Assembly: GCA_900129675.1 (NCBI GenBank)
Contig: FSRD01000001.1
Span: 4,267,501 to 4,331,500 of the forward strand
Source: Bradyrhizobium erythrophlei
Lineage (GTDB): Bacteria; Pseudomonadota; Alphaproteobacteria; Rhizobiales; Xanthobacteraceae
DNA: 64,000 bases
Direction of reading: 5' to 3'
The notes beneath the pieces were generated by a model that saw only the letters and a list, made by a program, of their open reading frames with translations, did no database searches and was not told where the DNA came from. Of this stretch, positions 1-10,081 are shown one piece after another (position 1 is the stretch's first letter; every line of letters begins with the position of its first letter). The translations under genes and the position numbers were made by a program.

Positions 1-1
1 G

Positions 2-673
2 CTGATCTATCCGCTGGCGCGTTCATTGCCCTATGGGATGCGGCGTGTGAAGATCCTTGCATTGGCCGCGGGCGAGCGCGATCTTGTGAACCGCATGCGG
101 GTGTGGTTCGGCGGCCTTTCGGTTGGCGAAAGCGAAGCAATGCTGGGTCGGCTCCCATCGGCAACGCCGCCGGACCTCTTCCCATATTCGTCGGAAATAG
201 AATCCAGTCTGCGGCGTACATTATTCTTCGATCAGACATCCTGGCTTCCAGATAACCTGTTGGAACGAGGCGATCGAATGATGATGGCGGGGTCGATCGA
301 GGGCCGGATGCCATTCATGGATACGATGCTGGCCAGCATCGTAGCGCGCTTCCCCGACGAATTTCTGACGGGAGGCAAGGGCGGTAAGACGGTGCTGCGC
401 GCGGCAATGGACAAGATCCTGCCGCCGGAAATCGTGCGGCGGAAAAAGGTCGGATTCCGTGTGCCGGTTGGAGAATGGTTCAGAGGCCCTTACCGTGATT
501 TCGTACAGGACATGCTCGTGAGCGAAACGTCCCGTTTAGCGCAAATGATAAGCAGCCTTAAACTTCGCAGGCTTGTAACAGAGCACCTTAGCGGTCGACA
601 GAACCACGAAAGAATTCTTTGGTCATTGATAAATCTCGAAATCTTCTTGCGTACCTTTAGGATAGCAACATGA
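2..673 (+). CDS. Asparagine synthetase (glutamine-hydrolysing), C-terminal part
   Basis: This is the C-terminal part of a class B asparagine synthase, open to the left edge in phase 2, so the N-terminal glutaminase domain lies outside the window. The ATP-dependent amidotransferase domain is recognisable from the segment SWLPDNLLERGDRMMMAGSI, followed by EGRMPFMD and by KKVGFRVPVGEWF near the end. In EPS loci such enzymes usually sit among glycosyltransferases and may amidate sugars or supply asparagine. The neighbours here are glycosyltransferases, which fits that role. The family is clear; the exact substrate is inference. Confidence 0.9.
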   Translation: MIYPLARSLPYGMRRVKILALAAGERDLVNRMRVWFGGLSVGESEAMLGRLPSATPPDLFPYSSEIESSLRRTLFFDQTSWLPDNLLERGDRMMMAGSIEGRMPFMDTMLASIVARFPDEFLTGGKGGKTVLRAAMDKILPPEIVRRKKVGFRVPVGEWFRGPYRDFVQDMLVSETSRLAQMISSLKLRRLVTEHLSGRQNHERILWSLINLEIFLRTFRIAT

Positions 674-815
674 CGATAGCCGGCTCTTGCGTTTTGAATC
701 CGTCTGCGAAGCCTGGGCAATCGACTTATTTCGACGCTGGCGTCCAACTCACGTCGGCGCTACGGAGCTAGCATTGAACAGACATGGATTGAAACTTGGC
801 GTGTGAGCCCCCGCG

Positions 816-1975
816 ATGACAGGCTTAAAGATGACTCCCTCGTTGGCTTGTAACCTTAAACAAACAGGCGGGGCTCGCGTAAGCGAAACGAGATCCAATG
901 AAGAAGCGGCTGGTCCGCTTCAAGTTGTCATTGTTGCTCCCCTCGGCGCAGGCGGCCAAGGGGGCGTTGATCGTATGATGGACGGATTGCGCGACGCCTT
1001 GCAAGATCGTTTCGCAAACATCAAAGCTCATTTTATCACCACTCGAGGTCCTGGCTCGATACTATTGTCACCCCTATTTCTTGCGCATGCAATTGTACGC
1101 TTGTTGCTGCTTCGGCTGCTCGGACGAGTAGATGTTGTGCATATAGATCTGTCGGCCCACGGCAGCAGGTATCGCAAACTCATCTTAGCCCGCATCTCGA
1201 GAATCTGCCGATTGCCATATGTGTTGCATCTACATAGTGGCCAGTTTGATTGCTTTTGGGATTCGCGGAAGAGTATGAGGAAAGAAATAGATCTGATATT
1301 CCTAAGGAGCCAAAGGATCATCGTACTTGGCAGCTACTGGAAACAGATGGTTTCTGACAGAATTCCCGACTGTTCTGGAAAAATGATCATTGTTCCGAAC
1401 GCCACACGAATAGCCATCTTCAAAAATCCAAAGGTCATGGATGAAGTGGCTAACATTCTCTTCTTGGGGCTGCCGGACCAGAAAAAGGTGTGCCGCAACT
1501 TGTGATGGCTCTTGCGAGTCTGGGTTCCAAGTCTGGCTGGAGGGCTGGTAGGTGACGGGGCGGTGAAGGATACGAGAGCCGCAGTTGAACGAGCGGGCCT
1601 TGGCGATCGTATCTCGGTGCCGGGATGGGTCGATTCAGATTGGGTCGAGGCACTGTTGCATGCGGCCGATATTCTGGTGCTTCTATTCTTTGGTGAAATC
1701 TCACGATGTCAGTGATTGAGGCCTTTAGCTACGGCGCGGCCGTCATTTGTACCCCGGTTGGGGCGCTTCCAGATATTATTGAGCACGAGAGGACTGGACT
1801 GATCGTCAAACCAGGTGATGTCGAGGGACTCGGTCGCCTCATGGAGGATCCAGACTTGAGACGGCGTCTAGGAGAAGATTGGATGGCTTTATATAAAACG
1901 CGGTTAGACATTGAAGTTGGCGCTGAACGCCTCGTTGCGATTTGGACTGAATCAGTCGACGCGGGGGAGCGCTGA
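816..1975 (+). pseudogene. Glycosyltransferase family 4, broken by three frameshifts
   Basis: Three reading frames in sequence give one GT4 glycosyltransferase. The N-terminal acceptor half (816 to about 1487) has the GGQGGVDRMM nucleotide-sugar-enzyme loop. A second frame then reads GVPQLVMALASLGSKSGWRA (about 1487-1545). A third reads VGDGAVKDTRAAVERAGLGD to about 1695. The last, from about 1706, holds MSVIEAFSYGAAVICTPVGA, the conserved E-containing C-terminal motif. Each switch needs a one-base-scale indel, so no full product is made unless the read has errors. The pieces are collinear and well conserved, so the decay is recent. Confidence 0.85.
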
Positions 1976-1976
1976 C

Positions 1977-3104
1977 ATGCGTATATTACACTTTACTGAA
2001 TCTCTAGGCCGGGGAGGGAAAGAACGACAAATCGTCGAACTGTTGAGGGGGCTTTTCCTTCACCGTGACATAGAGTCATTCGTCGCGGTTACGGTTACGT
2101 ACGAGGAGGATGATCAATACGAAATTGACAGTGAACATGCGCAAATTATTCCGCTCATTCGGAAAAGCAGGAGAGATTTGCGCCTTTTCAAGAGTTTGTA
2201 CGATCTGGCCTCTAATTTGAAAATAGATATCGTTCACTCTTGGGGCTCGATGTGCTCCATTTATGCAGCTCCGGTTGCGAGATTGTGCGGCACAGCTTTC
2301 GTCAATGGCTTTGTGCGGGACGCGCCGCCGCATATGACGCTGCGGAATAAACACTATTTAAGGGGAAAACTGACTTTGCCGTTTTCAGACATTGTTGTGG
2401 CCAATTCGCGCGCAGGCCTGGCTGCCTACGATATTCCCGAGCGCAAAGGTGTATGCATCTACAATGGGTTCAATCCTGAAAGAGTCTTGAACTTAACGGA
2501 CAAGGCAGAGCTTCGCAGCATGTTGGGAATCACGACCCCCCACATTGTCGGGATGGTTGCCAACTTCACGCCTTATAAAGACTATGCAATCTTTGTCGAA
2601 ATGGCATGCCGCATTTGCCATCTGAGGGACGATGTTACGTTTGTGGCTGTCGGCGACGGTGAAACATTGTCGCAAGTGCGCGATAGCGTCCCGCTAGAAC
2701 AGTCGCCGCGCATAAAGTTTTTGGGTCGGCGGAAAGATGTAGAAAGTATCGTTAATCTCTTCACTGTGGGAGTTCTCGCTACCGACAGCTGTCTGCACGG
2801 GGAGGGGATTTCCAACGCGATTGTCGAATGTATGGCGCTGGGTAAGCCAATTGTAGCAACAAACGATGGGGGCACTCCTGAATTGGTCCTGGAAGGACAG
2901 ACGGGATTTCTTGTGCCGAGCCACGACGCTGTAGTCTTGATCGATCGTGTGCTCAAACTCCTCGATAACGCTGAGCTTGCTAATGAATTCGGTATGGAAG
3001 GGCGTCGGCGTATTGAAACAGCATTTTCGCTTGATACGATGACTAACGCGTATCTTTGCCTTTATCGCGGGTTGGCGGACAGGAGGGCCGCGCGCGACAT
3101 GTGA
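1977..3104 (+). CDS. Glycosyltransferase family 4
   Basis: The product is about 375 residues. The start chosen is the ATG at 1977, preceded by a GGGGGAGC ribosome site and one base after the stop of the broken upstream glycosyltransferase; an in-frame upstream extension would overlap that gene. The N-terminus MRILHFTESLGRGGKERQIV holds the G-G donor-binding loop. The C-terminal half has VGMVANFTPYKDY, then FLGRRKDV and the HGEGISNAIVECMALGKPIV motif with its catalytic-type glutamate. It is a cytoplasmic or membrane-peripheral GT-B enzyme, likely adding one sugar of the EPS repeat unit. The sugar cannot be read from sequence. Confidence 0.9.
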   Translation: MRILHFTESLGRGGKERQIVELLRGLFLHRDIESFVAVTVTYEEDDQYEIDSEHAQIIPLIRKSRRDLRLFKSLYDLASNLKIDIVHSWGSMCSIYAAPVARLCGTAFVNGFVRDAPPHMTLRNKHYLRGKLTLPFSDIVVANSRAGLAAYDIPERKGVCIYNGFNPERVLNLTDKAELRSMLGITTPHIVGMVANFTPYKDYAIFVEMACRICHLRDDVTFVAVGDGETLSQVRDSVPLEQSPRIKFLGRRKDVESIVNLFTVGVLATDSCLHGEGISNAIVECMALGKPIVATNDGGTPELVLEGQTGFLVPSHDAVVLIDRVLKLLDNAELANEFGMEGRRRIETAFSLDTMTNAYLCLYRGLADRRAARDM

Positions 3105-3160
3105 CATGCACTAGGAAGATTGTCGTTTGTCGCGATGCTCGAAACGCAGTTACATCAAGC

Positions 3161-3505
3161 ATGTTGTATCGTAACCGTCTGGCGGCAATGAGTGCGGCGG
3201 AAATTGCTCACCGGCTGGTCGAGACCGCCGCTAAGCAAACCGCGCGTCGGCACAACGGCGGATGGGGCGCGGTTGAACCACTTGGTCTGCTGAGCGACAC
3301 CTGGCATTTGTTCCCGGATTATCGCCTCTTCACCAGATCTCTCCGCTGTCATAACGCACGAAGCTGACAACATTCGTGCTGGCAGCTTTTGCCTTCTCGG
3401 TGCATGCTGGCCGAAGCCCTCCTTTGATTCCACCAGATCCGAGGTTCTGGCGCATCGAGCCCGAAGGCGGCGAGCCATTCCGCGATGGGACACCTTTAAA
3501 GTAGC
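3161..3505 (+). pseudogene. Heparinase II/III family protein, N-terminal relic
   Basis: From the ATG at 3161 the reading MLYRNRLAAMSAAEIAHRLV matches the characteristic N-terminus of alphaproteobacterial heparinase II/III-like (alginate-lyase-superfamily) proteins of EPS loci. After an indel another frame continues with a segment around 3420-3500 that reads like FWRIEPEGGEPFRDG, also typical of the N-terminal toroid of this family. The frame is closed by a stop at 3367 and nothing of the catalytic body remains. It is a truncated, frameshifted remnant. The opposing glycosyltransferase begins where it ends. Confidence 0.6.
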
Positions 3506-3528
3506 AACATGGATAACGTTCGAGTGGT

Positions 3529-4686
3529 TCAATTCAAAGTGGTTGCCATGGGCGTTTTTGACTTAGCAACAAGAGGCGTCAAAGCGGCAATTAACTCGCG
3601 AGCTTTTACCGTCGGCGAGTGATTGGCCTTAACATAGATCTGACATCGTCGCGCGAGCGCGTTGTATTCGTTCGCGTCCATGTCCCAAATTGCCCTCACG
3701 GATTTGGAAAGTGCCAACTCGTCTTCAGCCGATGCGCCAAGGGCATGACGCAAGACGATCGAGTCCGGATCGACAGGCCGGCGCGTCACGACAGGTGTGC
3801 CCGCGGCCAGAGCCTCCAGGAATACGTTCGAGAAGCCCTCGTAATGCGATGTGCAGAGAAGCATCGCCGCTTCTGAAAGAAATCGTTGAATGTCTGCCCG
3901 TCGGATATAGCCAACCAGTTCCACATTTGGCAGATGGCGCAGGCCATTCACGGCCTCCACCGTCGATTGATCCGCATCTCGGGATAGCATCCCTGCCACG
4001 CGGAATTTGACGGCGGGAAGTTCCCGGGCGATTCGAAAAAGCAATGGCAAGTTCTTTGGATAGCGGAAGACACCAAGCCAGGCGACATATCTGCGTTCTG
4101 CGCGCGGCAAAGGAGCGGTCGCGTTCTCTGCAACGACAATAGGGTTATGAAGGACGTGAATAGGCTTGCCCGGAAAAAGTGCTGCCAGTTGATCGCGTTG
4201 ATACTGATTCTGACAGAGAAATCCAGCTGTACGATGCCGAGCCCAAGAATAAGATAACCAGTCATAATGTCGAAGACCGATTTTGTATCGTTCATCGACG
4301 TCTGCGTCGCTTACAACGCGGTAAACGAACGGAATCCCTAGTTGGCCGGCGACGAAGGCCATGATGGCTGTATGGAGCCCACGTGCGCCTTGGATGATGA
4401 TATCTGGACGATAGGCGCGGGCGGCTGCCAATATTTTGGGAATATATGAGTAGAAATACTTCGCCACCCGCACCCCCTGCGCGGGATCATAGGTTTCGAT
4501 AAGTTTGATTTGCTGGCCCGAGCCAACATGGGCCAAAGCGCCCTTCCAGGTAAGGACAGCGGCTTCGTGACCGGCGTTTTCAAGCGCGCGAAGCCATATT
4601 GAAAGTTCGATGGCCCACCCGCCGATCGGATAGTTCTCATCCTTCAGTAGATAAGGAATGGAAAAATCTATCGAGAGAATTCGCAC
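3529..4686 (-). CDS. Glycosyltransferase family 4
   Basis: A 385-residue GT-B glycosyltransferase on the minus strand. The N-terminal domain begins MRILSIDFSIPYLLKDENYP and has the GGWAIELSIW donor loop. The C-terminal domain shows YVAWLGVFRYPKNLPLLF and HYEGFSNVFLEALAAGTPVV, the E-x7-E nucleotide-sugar motif. Length is normal for the family and the frame is intact. It faces the deacetylase-like gene divergently across about 330 bases. It probably acts in the same surface-polysaccharide pathway as the plus-strand glycosyltransferases; donor and acceptor are unknown. Confidence 0.9.
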   Translation of the reverse strand: MRILSIDFSIPYLLKDENYPIGGWAIELSIWLRALENAGHEAAVLTWKGALAHVGSGQQIKLIETYDPAQGVRVAKYFYSYIPKILAAARAYRPDIIIQGARGLHTAIMAFVAGQLGIPFVYRVVSDADVDERYKIGLRHYDWLSYSWARHRTAGFLCQNQYQRDQLAALFPGKPIHVLHNPIVVAENATAPLPRAERRYVAWLGVFRYPKNLPLLFRIARELPAVKFRVAGMLSRDADQSTVEAVNGLRHLPNVELVGYIRRADIQRFLSEAAMLLCTSHYEGFSNVFLEALAAGTPVVTRRPVDPDSIVLRHALGASAEDELALSKSVRAIWDMDANEYNALARRCQIYVKANHSPTVKARELIAALTPLVAKSKTPMATTLN

Positions 4687-5016
4687 CTGACACCCGGACT
4701 TAATGCGACGGCAATGGTAAAGTAATTTTCCCCTAAAAAACTATCGAATTTAGTCCCGCACTGCCCTGGCTCGATGGACCATAGTAGTTACCCATTTATT
4801 GCCGATTCCCATCCAGTGACCCGGTATGTATTGATTTAGCTGAGACGGAGTGACGGTTGCAAAGTGCTATCGTTATGCGTCCCTCCAATTTGCCGGCCAC
4901 TACCAAGTCTCGGCACATTGCCCGGACGGCAGCGATGTCGATGTGCTGCTATCGAATTGAGATGTTGTAGTTATCGTGCAGGTCCGGGTCCCTCTGCTTC
5001 AGGTAGAGTAGATGTC

Positions 5017-6000
5017 TTGAGAAGCTTTCTTATTACAATCGATACAGAGGGCGATGATATTTGGAGCAGGCCTTCAAGCATAGAAACTCGCAATGCTTCC
5101 TTTCTTCCTCGCTTTCAGTCGCTATGTGAGAAATTCGGACTGAAGCCCGCCTACCTGGTGAACAATGAAATGGCGAATGATCGTGGCTTTGTTGAATTTG
5201 GACGCAATCTCATCGCACGAGGTGCCGGCGAAATCGGGATGCATTTGCACGCTTGGAATTCACCCCCAATCCATCCCCTGACCAGCAATGATTCTTGGTA
5301 CCAGCCCTTTTTAATCGAATATCCAGAAGACGAAATCCGCAAGAAAATAGAACTTCACACGCATTTCCTCGAGGACGTGTTCGGCGTCAAGATGCTGAGC
5401 CATCGATCGGGCCGCTGGACCCTTAATGCATTCTACGCCGATGTGTTGAGGGATCTGGGATTTAGAGTAGACTGTTCCGTGACCCCTCATGTGGATTGGC
5501 GCAGCACTAAAGGAGATCCGGACGGTGCGGGAGGAACCGATTATCGGGCGTTCCCTGAGCAGCACTATTGGATGAGTGAGCGAAATATCGCGCTTCCAGG
5601 AACTTCTTCGTTACTGGAGGTTCCAATGACGATCATCAACCGATCGCCCGATTTGCTGACCCGGGCGACCCAAGCTTGTGAAGGCATATCTAACTTACCG
5701 GATAGGGCCCGGCGCCACGTTTGGCCACTGGATTGGCTGCGCCCCACGGGATCGAATTTAACGTCGATGCTGCGCATTCTCGACATCGCTATCTCGCAAA
5801 ATCGGCCGTATGTAGAATTTATGACGCATTCCTCGGAGCTTATGCCTGGCGGAAGTCCTTATTTTCCGACGGTTGAATCAGTCGATAAATTGTATCGGGA
5901 TTTGAACGAGCTCTTCTCGCAAGCAGCGAAGCATTTCTGCGGGAGTACGCTGACCGAATTTCACGATAGAGTGTTGCTGTCATCATGCTCCGACTACTGA
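5017..6000 (+). CDS. Polysaccharide-deacetylase-like protein (NodB-fold)
   Basis: About 327 residues if translation starts at the TTG at 5017, which has AGGTAG about ten bases upstream. A longer frame reaches back to 4864 but that part is low-complexity and unlikely. The N-terminus SFLITIDTEGDDIW carries the D-x-E-x-D-type first motif, HLHAWNSPP resembles the histidine motif, and SHRSGRWTLNAFYADVL resembles the R-containing motif of carbohydrate esterase 4 relatives. No signal peptide is obvious. In an EPS locus it may remove acetyl groups from precursors, but the active-site spacing differs from classical NodB. Confidence 0.7.
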   Translation: MRSFLITIDTEGDDIWSRPSSIETRNASFLPRFQSLCEKFGLKPAYLVNNEMANDRGFVEFGRNLIARGAGEIGMHLHAWNSPPIHPLTSNDSWYQPFLIEYPEDEIRKKIELHTHFLEDVFGVKMLSHRSGRWTLNAFYADVLRDLGFRVDCSVTPHVDWRSTKGDPDGAGGTDYRAFPEQHYWMSERNIALPGTSSLLEVPMTIINRSPDLLTRATQACEGISNLPDRARRHVWPLDWLRPTGSNLTSMLRILDIAISQNRPYVEFMTHSSELMPGGSPYFPTVESVDKLYRDLNELFSQAAKHFCGSTLTEFHDRVLLSSCSDY

Positions 6001-6051
6001 GTAGAATACGGATAAGAGCAGTGGCAATGATAATGGTACCAGCCATCATTG

Positions 6052-6242
6052 CCGTGGCTGGCAGCATTGTGAACATCCATGATGGATTAACGTTCCTCGG
6101 TACTACGACGGTGGATGGAAGTGGTTCCTGGAATTTTGTGGCTGCAGGCCCATCCGAAGGTGCGCACAGCTTTGCTGCCACCGATACAGACACGGCAGGT
6201 AATGCGAGCGCAGCATCGCAGCTTGCAAATAGAACAATTGTC
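6052..6242 (+). pseudogene. Bacterial Ig-like repeat remnant
   Basis: The frame here reads VNIHDGLTFLGTTTVDGSGS and then SEGAHSFAATDTDTAGNASA, a clear single Ig-like repeat of the type found in long secreted adhesins and in carbohydrate-active exoproteins. Only this one repeat survives. It stops abruptly at the left end of the IS3 element at 6243, and no continuation is visible on the far side (after 11,783), so sequence has been lost as well as interrupted. Confidence 0.65.
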
Positions 6243-6319
6243 TGAAGTGGACCCCGGAAATAGGACCAAACGTTAAGGTGTGAAGCGTCCTGCTCTGTCT
6301 CAACCGATGGAGTACGGAT

Positions 6320-6613
6320 ATGACCAAATCACGCAAGAAGTTTGATGCCGCATTCAAGGCCAAGATTGCCCTAGAGGCACTGCGCGAGGTAGCGACGGTC
6401 CCGGAGCTGGCGAAGCGGCACGGCGTTCACCCGAACCAGATCTATGGCTGGAAGAAGCAGGTTCTCGACAACGTGGCGAGCCTTTTCGCGCGTGGCGCGA
6501 GCGCTTTGGGGGATGGCGAGGAGGAGCATGAGCGCGAGACGGCGAAGCTGTATACCAAGATTGGCCAGTTGACGGTTGAAAGGGATTTCTTGGCCAGGAG
6601 GCCCGGACGATGA
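6320..6613 (+). CDS. IS3-family transposase OrfA (helix-turn-helix)
   Basis: A 97-residue OrfA. The N-terminal helix-turn-helix reads KFDAAFKAKIALEALREVAT and VPELAKRHGVHPNQIYGWKK, and the C-terminal part is a short leucine-zipper-like helix (KLYTKIGQLTVERDFL). Its stop overlaps the OrfB start in an ATGA arrangement at 6610-6613, suggesting translational coupling rather than the frameshift used by many IS3 members. Confidence 0.93.
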   Translation: MTKSRKKFDAAFKAKIALEALREVATVPELAKRHGVHPNQIYGWKKQVLDNVASLFARGASALGDGEEEHERETAKLYTKIGQLTVERDFLARRPGR

Positions 6614-7311
6614 GTGTCTCCGAGCGCAGGGCGATGGTCGAGCGGCCTGGCGGAAATTTGTCGGTTCGCCGGCAATGTGCGCTGCTGAATCTGGCGCGTT
6701 CGGGCGTCTATCGCCCCGGGCCGGTCACCGGCGCCGACGATCTGGCCTTGATGCGGCGGATCGACGAATTGCATCTGAAGTGGCCGTTTTACGGCTCGCG
6801 GCGAATGGTGTTCGAACTCAACCAGGCAGGCCACGGCATCAACCGCAAGCGCGTGCAAAGGCTGATGCGCGTGATGGGGATCGAGGCGCTGGTTCCGCGC
6901 CCCGGCACCAGCAAAGCCGCGCCCGGCCACAAGATCTATCCCTATCTGCTGCGCGGCGTGAGCATCACCGAGTCCAATCATGTCTGGGCCAGCGACATCA
7001 CCTATATTCCGATGGCGCTCGGCTTTCTGTATCTGGTGGCGATTATCGACTGGGCCAGCCGGGCGGTTCTGGCGTGGCGCTTGTCGAATACGATGGATAC
7101 GGGCTTTTGCATCGCGGCGCTCGACGAAGCTTTGGCGCGGCACGGCGCGCCGAAAATATTCAACACCGATCAGGGCGCGCAGTTCACCAGCGCCGCCTTC
7201 ACCGGCAGGCTCGAGGCTGCGGGCATCGCGATTTCGATGGACGGACGCGGTCGCTTCATGGACAATATTTTCATCGAACGGTTGTGGCGCTCGATCAAAT
7301 ACGAGGAAGTG
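6610..7311 (+). CDS. IS3-family transposase OrfB, 5' exon
   Basis: This is the first 234 codons of OrfB, an rve-type DDE integrase. WASDITYIPM holds the first aspartate, FNTDQGAQFTS the second, and the segment MDNIFIERLWRSIKYEEV the glutamate region. The coding frame is interrupted after codon GTG (7309-7311) by a group II intron. The 3' exon at 11464 continues in the same phase with HLKAYADGREARDGIGSWMN. Joining 6610-7311 to 11464-11706 gives a 314-residue protein of normal length with no lost residue, which fixes the splice points. Confidence 0.92.
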
Positions 7312-7834
7312 GTGTGCTGTGAACGTGATCGTTCGGGTTTCGGACGAGTGCGATGCTTTACTGAAGATGGGGGTAGGCCCCTCGAAGTCGGCTTGCAGGA
7401 GCAGGCTTCAAACCGCCACGAGCTGCATTGGTCAAGAGCCATTGTGGTGAACGTCGATGGAAAAGGCGGAGCAAGACTCCGTCAGGTGAGGTTCAAGGAG
7501 ACGAACGGAAGTAAACCGCTGATGACGTGTCGAAACGTATCAAACGACGTCGAAACCGGGACCCAGACTTCTGTTCCGCGAATAAAGATTGAGGGGAACC
7601 TGTCTACTGCTCAATCGGCGTCCATCCAGGCTTTGGTAAGGAACTCAGGAACCTGTCGTCCCGATGCCAAGGGAGAAGCTCAAGCGGATGGACTCCGCGA
7701 GGGCGAGAGTACCGATGCGGGACACAGGGGCGGAGTCGCTCGTAGTAGGGATGAAGGCTTTGTAACGGAGCTGGACCGAAGGGGTGACGTCGCCCGGCTT
7801 TATTATGTTGGCAACCCGCAAGGGGAGGACCAGC

Positions 7835-8424
7835 GTGGATAAAGCAAGACCGTTTAATATTTCCAAGCGCGAAGTATGGTTGGCTTATAAGCGAGTGAGG
7901 GAAAACCGCGGGGCGGCTGGCGTCGACGATCAAACGATCGCGGAGTTCGAGAAGGATTTGATTAACAACCTTTATAGGCTCTGGAATCGAATGTCGTCGG
8001 GCAGCTACATGCCGCCACCGGTTCGTCGAGTTGACATACCGAAAGGGGACGGACGGGGAACGAGATCGTTAGGTATCCCGACCGTTTCTGACAGAATCGC
8101 CCAAATGGTAGTCAAGCGATATCTGGAGCCCGTCCTGGAACCAGTGTTCCACGATGACTCCTTTGGATATCGTCCCGGTCGGTCGGCGCATGATGCGTTG
8201 GCTGCAGCACGGCAGAGATGCTGGCGCTTTGACTGGGTGCTCGATCTCGACATCAAAGGCTTCTTCGACAACATCGATTGGGAGTTATTGATGCGAGCGG
8301 TGCGTCGTCATACCGACTGCCCATGGGTGCTGCTCTACATCGAAAGATGGCTGAAGGCACCCGTGAGCATGCCGGATGGCGCGCTGGTCAGCCGAGAGAA
8401 AGGGACCCCGCAAGGGGCAGTCGT
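7835..8424 (+). pseudogene. ltrA: Group II intron reverse transcriptase, 5' part (split)
   Basis: The likely start is the GTG at 7835, preceded by AGGGGAGGA; an in-frame ATG at 7784 lies further up. The protein shows the RT N-terminal motifs: RENRGAAGVDDQTIAEFEKD (RT0), VRRVDIPKGDGRGTRSLGIP (RT1/2), DDSFGYRPGRSAHDAL, LDLDIKGFFDNIDW (RT3, first catalytic aspartate) and EKGTPQGAVV (RT4). It is cut after 8424 by the serine-recombinase element, then resumes at 10731. The two parts total 1221 bases, exactly 406 codons plus stop, so precise excision would restore the gene. Confidence 0.9.
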
Positions 8425-10081
8425 GACTCCCCTTACGCAAAAGGTAACTTGCGTCGCCTAGCGGTTGGTCACCTTTGGAGCGCGAGGTCGGCCCACTGCC
8501 GTCAGTTGATCCGGTTGGAGCTGGAATCGAGTGTCTGATGACAATCGTGTCATCGTCCACCAAGATCTCCTTGACCAGGAGACGCACAATGCGCTGACGC
8601 TCCGCGACCTCCAGCGTTTTTGCCGTTTCGCGTAGTCGTGCAAGGAAGCTTGTCATGGTTTCTGCTAGTCGCAGATATCCAGCGCGGTCGGCAAGTTGGC
8701 TCTCAAGCGCATTTAGCTCGGCGCTGATTGCCTGATCTCGTTTGCGAAGCTCGGGCATGCGACGGCGGAGATCGTCTAACGACATCAGTTCTTCCTGATA
8801 CGCGGTCATCAAACGTTCCATGCTCTTTCGTACGCGTGCCAACTCCCGCTGCAAGTGCTCTTCACGGCGTTTGACGGGGCTGGCAGTGCGTGCCGCAGCC
8901 AATCGCCGTTCCAGTTCTTCTTGAATGAGGCGTGGACTCTCCAGCAGTTTGAGGATCTCACGCCATACCACTTCGTCAAGAAGATCTTGTCGTATCGGCT
9001 TACTATCACACACCGGCCCGCCAAGGCGGCGCCATGCGTCGGAGCCAAGACAACGATAGTAGTGGATCATACGCGCACTTGTCCGCGTCGAAGTGCGATA
9101 AAGACCGTAGCTGCATTTGCGGCACGACACCAAGCCTTGCACGACGCTGGGTGTGATCGTGCGACGAGGCGCGTGGTCTTTGTTCGCCTTAAGCCGCTCC
9201 GAAGCCAGTGCAAAGGTCTCCTCGGTGACAATTGGTGGTACCGGAATCTCGATCCAGTCCTCTCGTGGCCGCTCGTGGTGGGCGCTGTCACGTGAGGCAA
9301 ATCCGCCCCGCAGACGGATTGGCCGCGTGATGCGTTGTCGCTTCGCCGTCTTCGTTTTGTTGAAGCATGCCGTTCCCTTGTACGCAGGATTGCGCAGCAT
9401 CGCCCAAACCACCGAACGCTCCCAACGAGAGATACGCTTGCGCGTAGGAATGCCTTGTTCGTTCAACAGACGCGTGATGGCGCCGATGCTCAAACCCGCG
9501 ACGGTGTAGTATTCATAGACCTTGCGCACCACGGTCGCCTCAGCGTCAATGATGGCGTAAGACGCGGGCGCGTGCTCAGTCTTGCGGATATAGCGGTAGC
9601 CATACGGAGCGCCGCAAAGAACGTTGACAACTCCCTGCAGTGCACGGTGCCTTTTGCCCCGGCGTGACCGCTCCAGAATTTGCGCCCGTTCATACTCGGC
9701 GATCATGCCTTGGAACTGCAACAACAGCTGATCTTCCGCTGTAGCTGTCTGGGGCGCTTTGATGAACACCGTCTGGACGTTATGTCGTGCAAATTCTTCA
9801 ATTAGAAGCACCTGATATGCATACTTTCGACTCAGTCGATCTGGTGAATAAACGAGGACTGCATCGATCTGCCCCTCCAACGCCAAATCGCGAACCCTTT
9901 CCAGGCCGGGGCGAACGAGCGTAGCTCCGCTGTAACCCTCGTCTTCGATCACCCATTCATCGGGCACGCTGAAGCCCTGCTGTAGGGCGAAGCCGCGCAG
10001 AGCTTCCGTTTGGCTCGCAATGGTATGTTCTTCCTTCTGTTTGTCCGACGAGACCCTGGCGTAGATCACTGCAGGCTTCAC
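8285..10081 (-). CDS. Large serine recombinase
   Basis: A 598-codon frame from GTG 10081. The N-terminal resolvase domain has YARVSSDKQKEEHT with the catalytic serine, YSPDRLSRKYAYQ and the EYERAQILERSRRGKRH helix. A recombinase domain follows (GAPYGYRYIRKTE), then a zinc ribbon near CRKCSYGL and a coiled coil ending at about residue 540. The frame has no stop inside the element: it reads through the left inverted repeat at 8425 and ends at 8285 in antisense reverse-transcriptase sequence, so about the last 47 residues come from the target. It presumably catalyses excision and insertion at the GT core. Confidence 0.92.
   Translation of the reverse strand: MKPAVIYARVSSDKQKEEHTIASQTEALRGFALQQGFSVPDEWVIEDEGYSGATLVRPGLERVRDLALEGQIDAVLVYSPDRLSRKYAYQVLLIEEFARHNVQTVFIKAPQTATAEDQLLLQFQGMIAEYERAQILERSRRGKRHRALQGVVNVLCGAPYGYRYIRKTEHAPASYAIIDAEATVVRKVYEYYTVAGLSIGAITRLLNEQGIPTRKRISRWERSVVWAMLRNPAYKGTACFNKTKTAKRQRITRPIRLRGGFASRDSAHHERPREDWIEIPVPPIVTEETFALASERLKANKDHAPRRTITPSVVQGLVSCRKCSYGLYRTSTRTSARMIHYYRCLGSDAWRRLGGPVCDSKPIRQDLLDEVVWREILKLLESPRLIQEELERRLAAARTASPVKRREEHLQRELARVRKSMERLMTAYQEELMSLDDLRRRMPELRKRDQAISAELNALESQLADRAGYLRLAETMTSFLARLRETAKTLEVAERQRIVRLLVKEILVDDDTIVIRHSIPAPTGSTDGSGPTSRSKGDQPLGDASYLLRKGSHDCPLRGPFLSADQRAIRHAHGCLQPSFDVEQHPWAVGMTTHRSHQ

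Noticed and set aside
8285..10081. Phage integrase of a prophage
   Set aside because: The element is only 2.3 kb, with terminal inverted repeats and no phage structural or replication genes.
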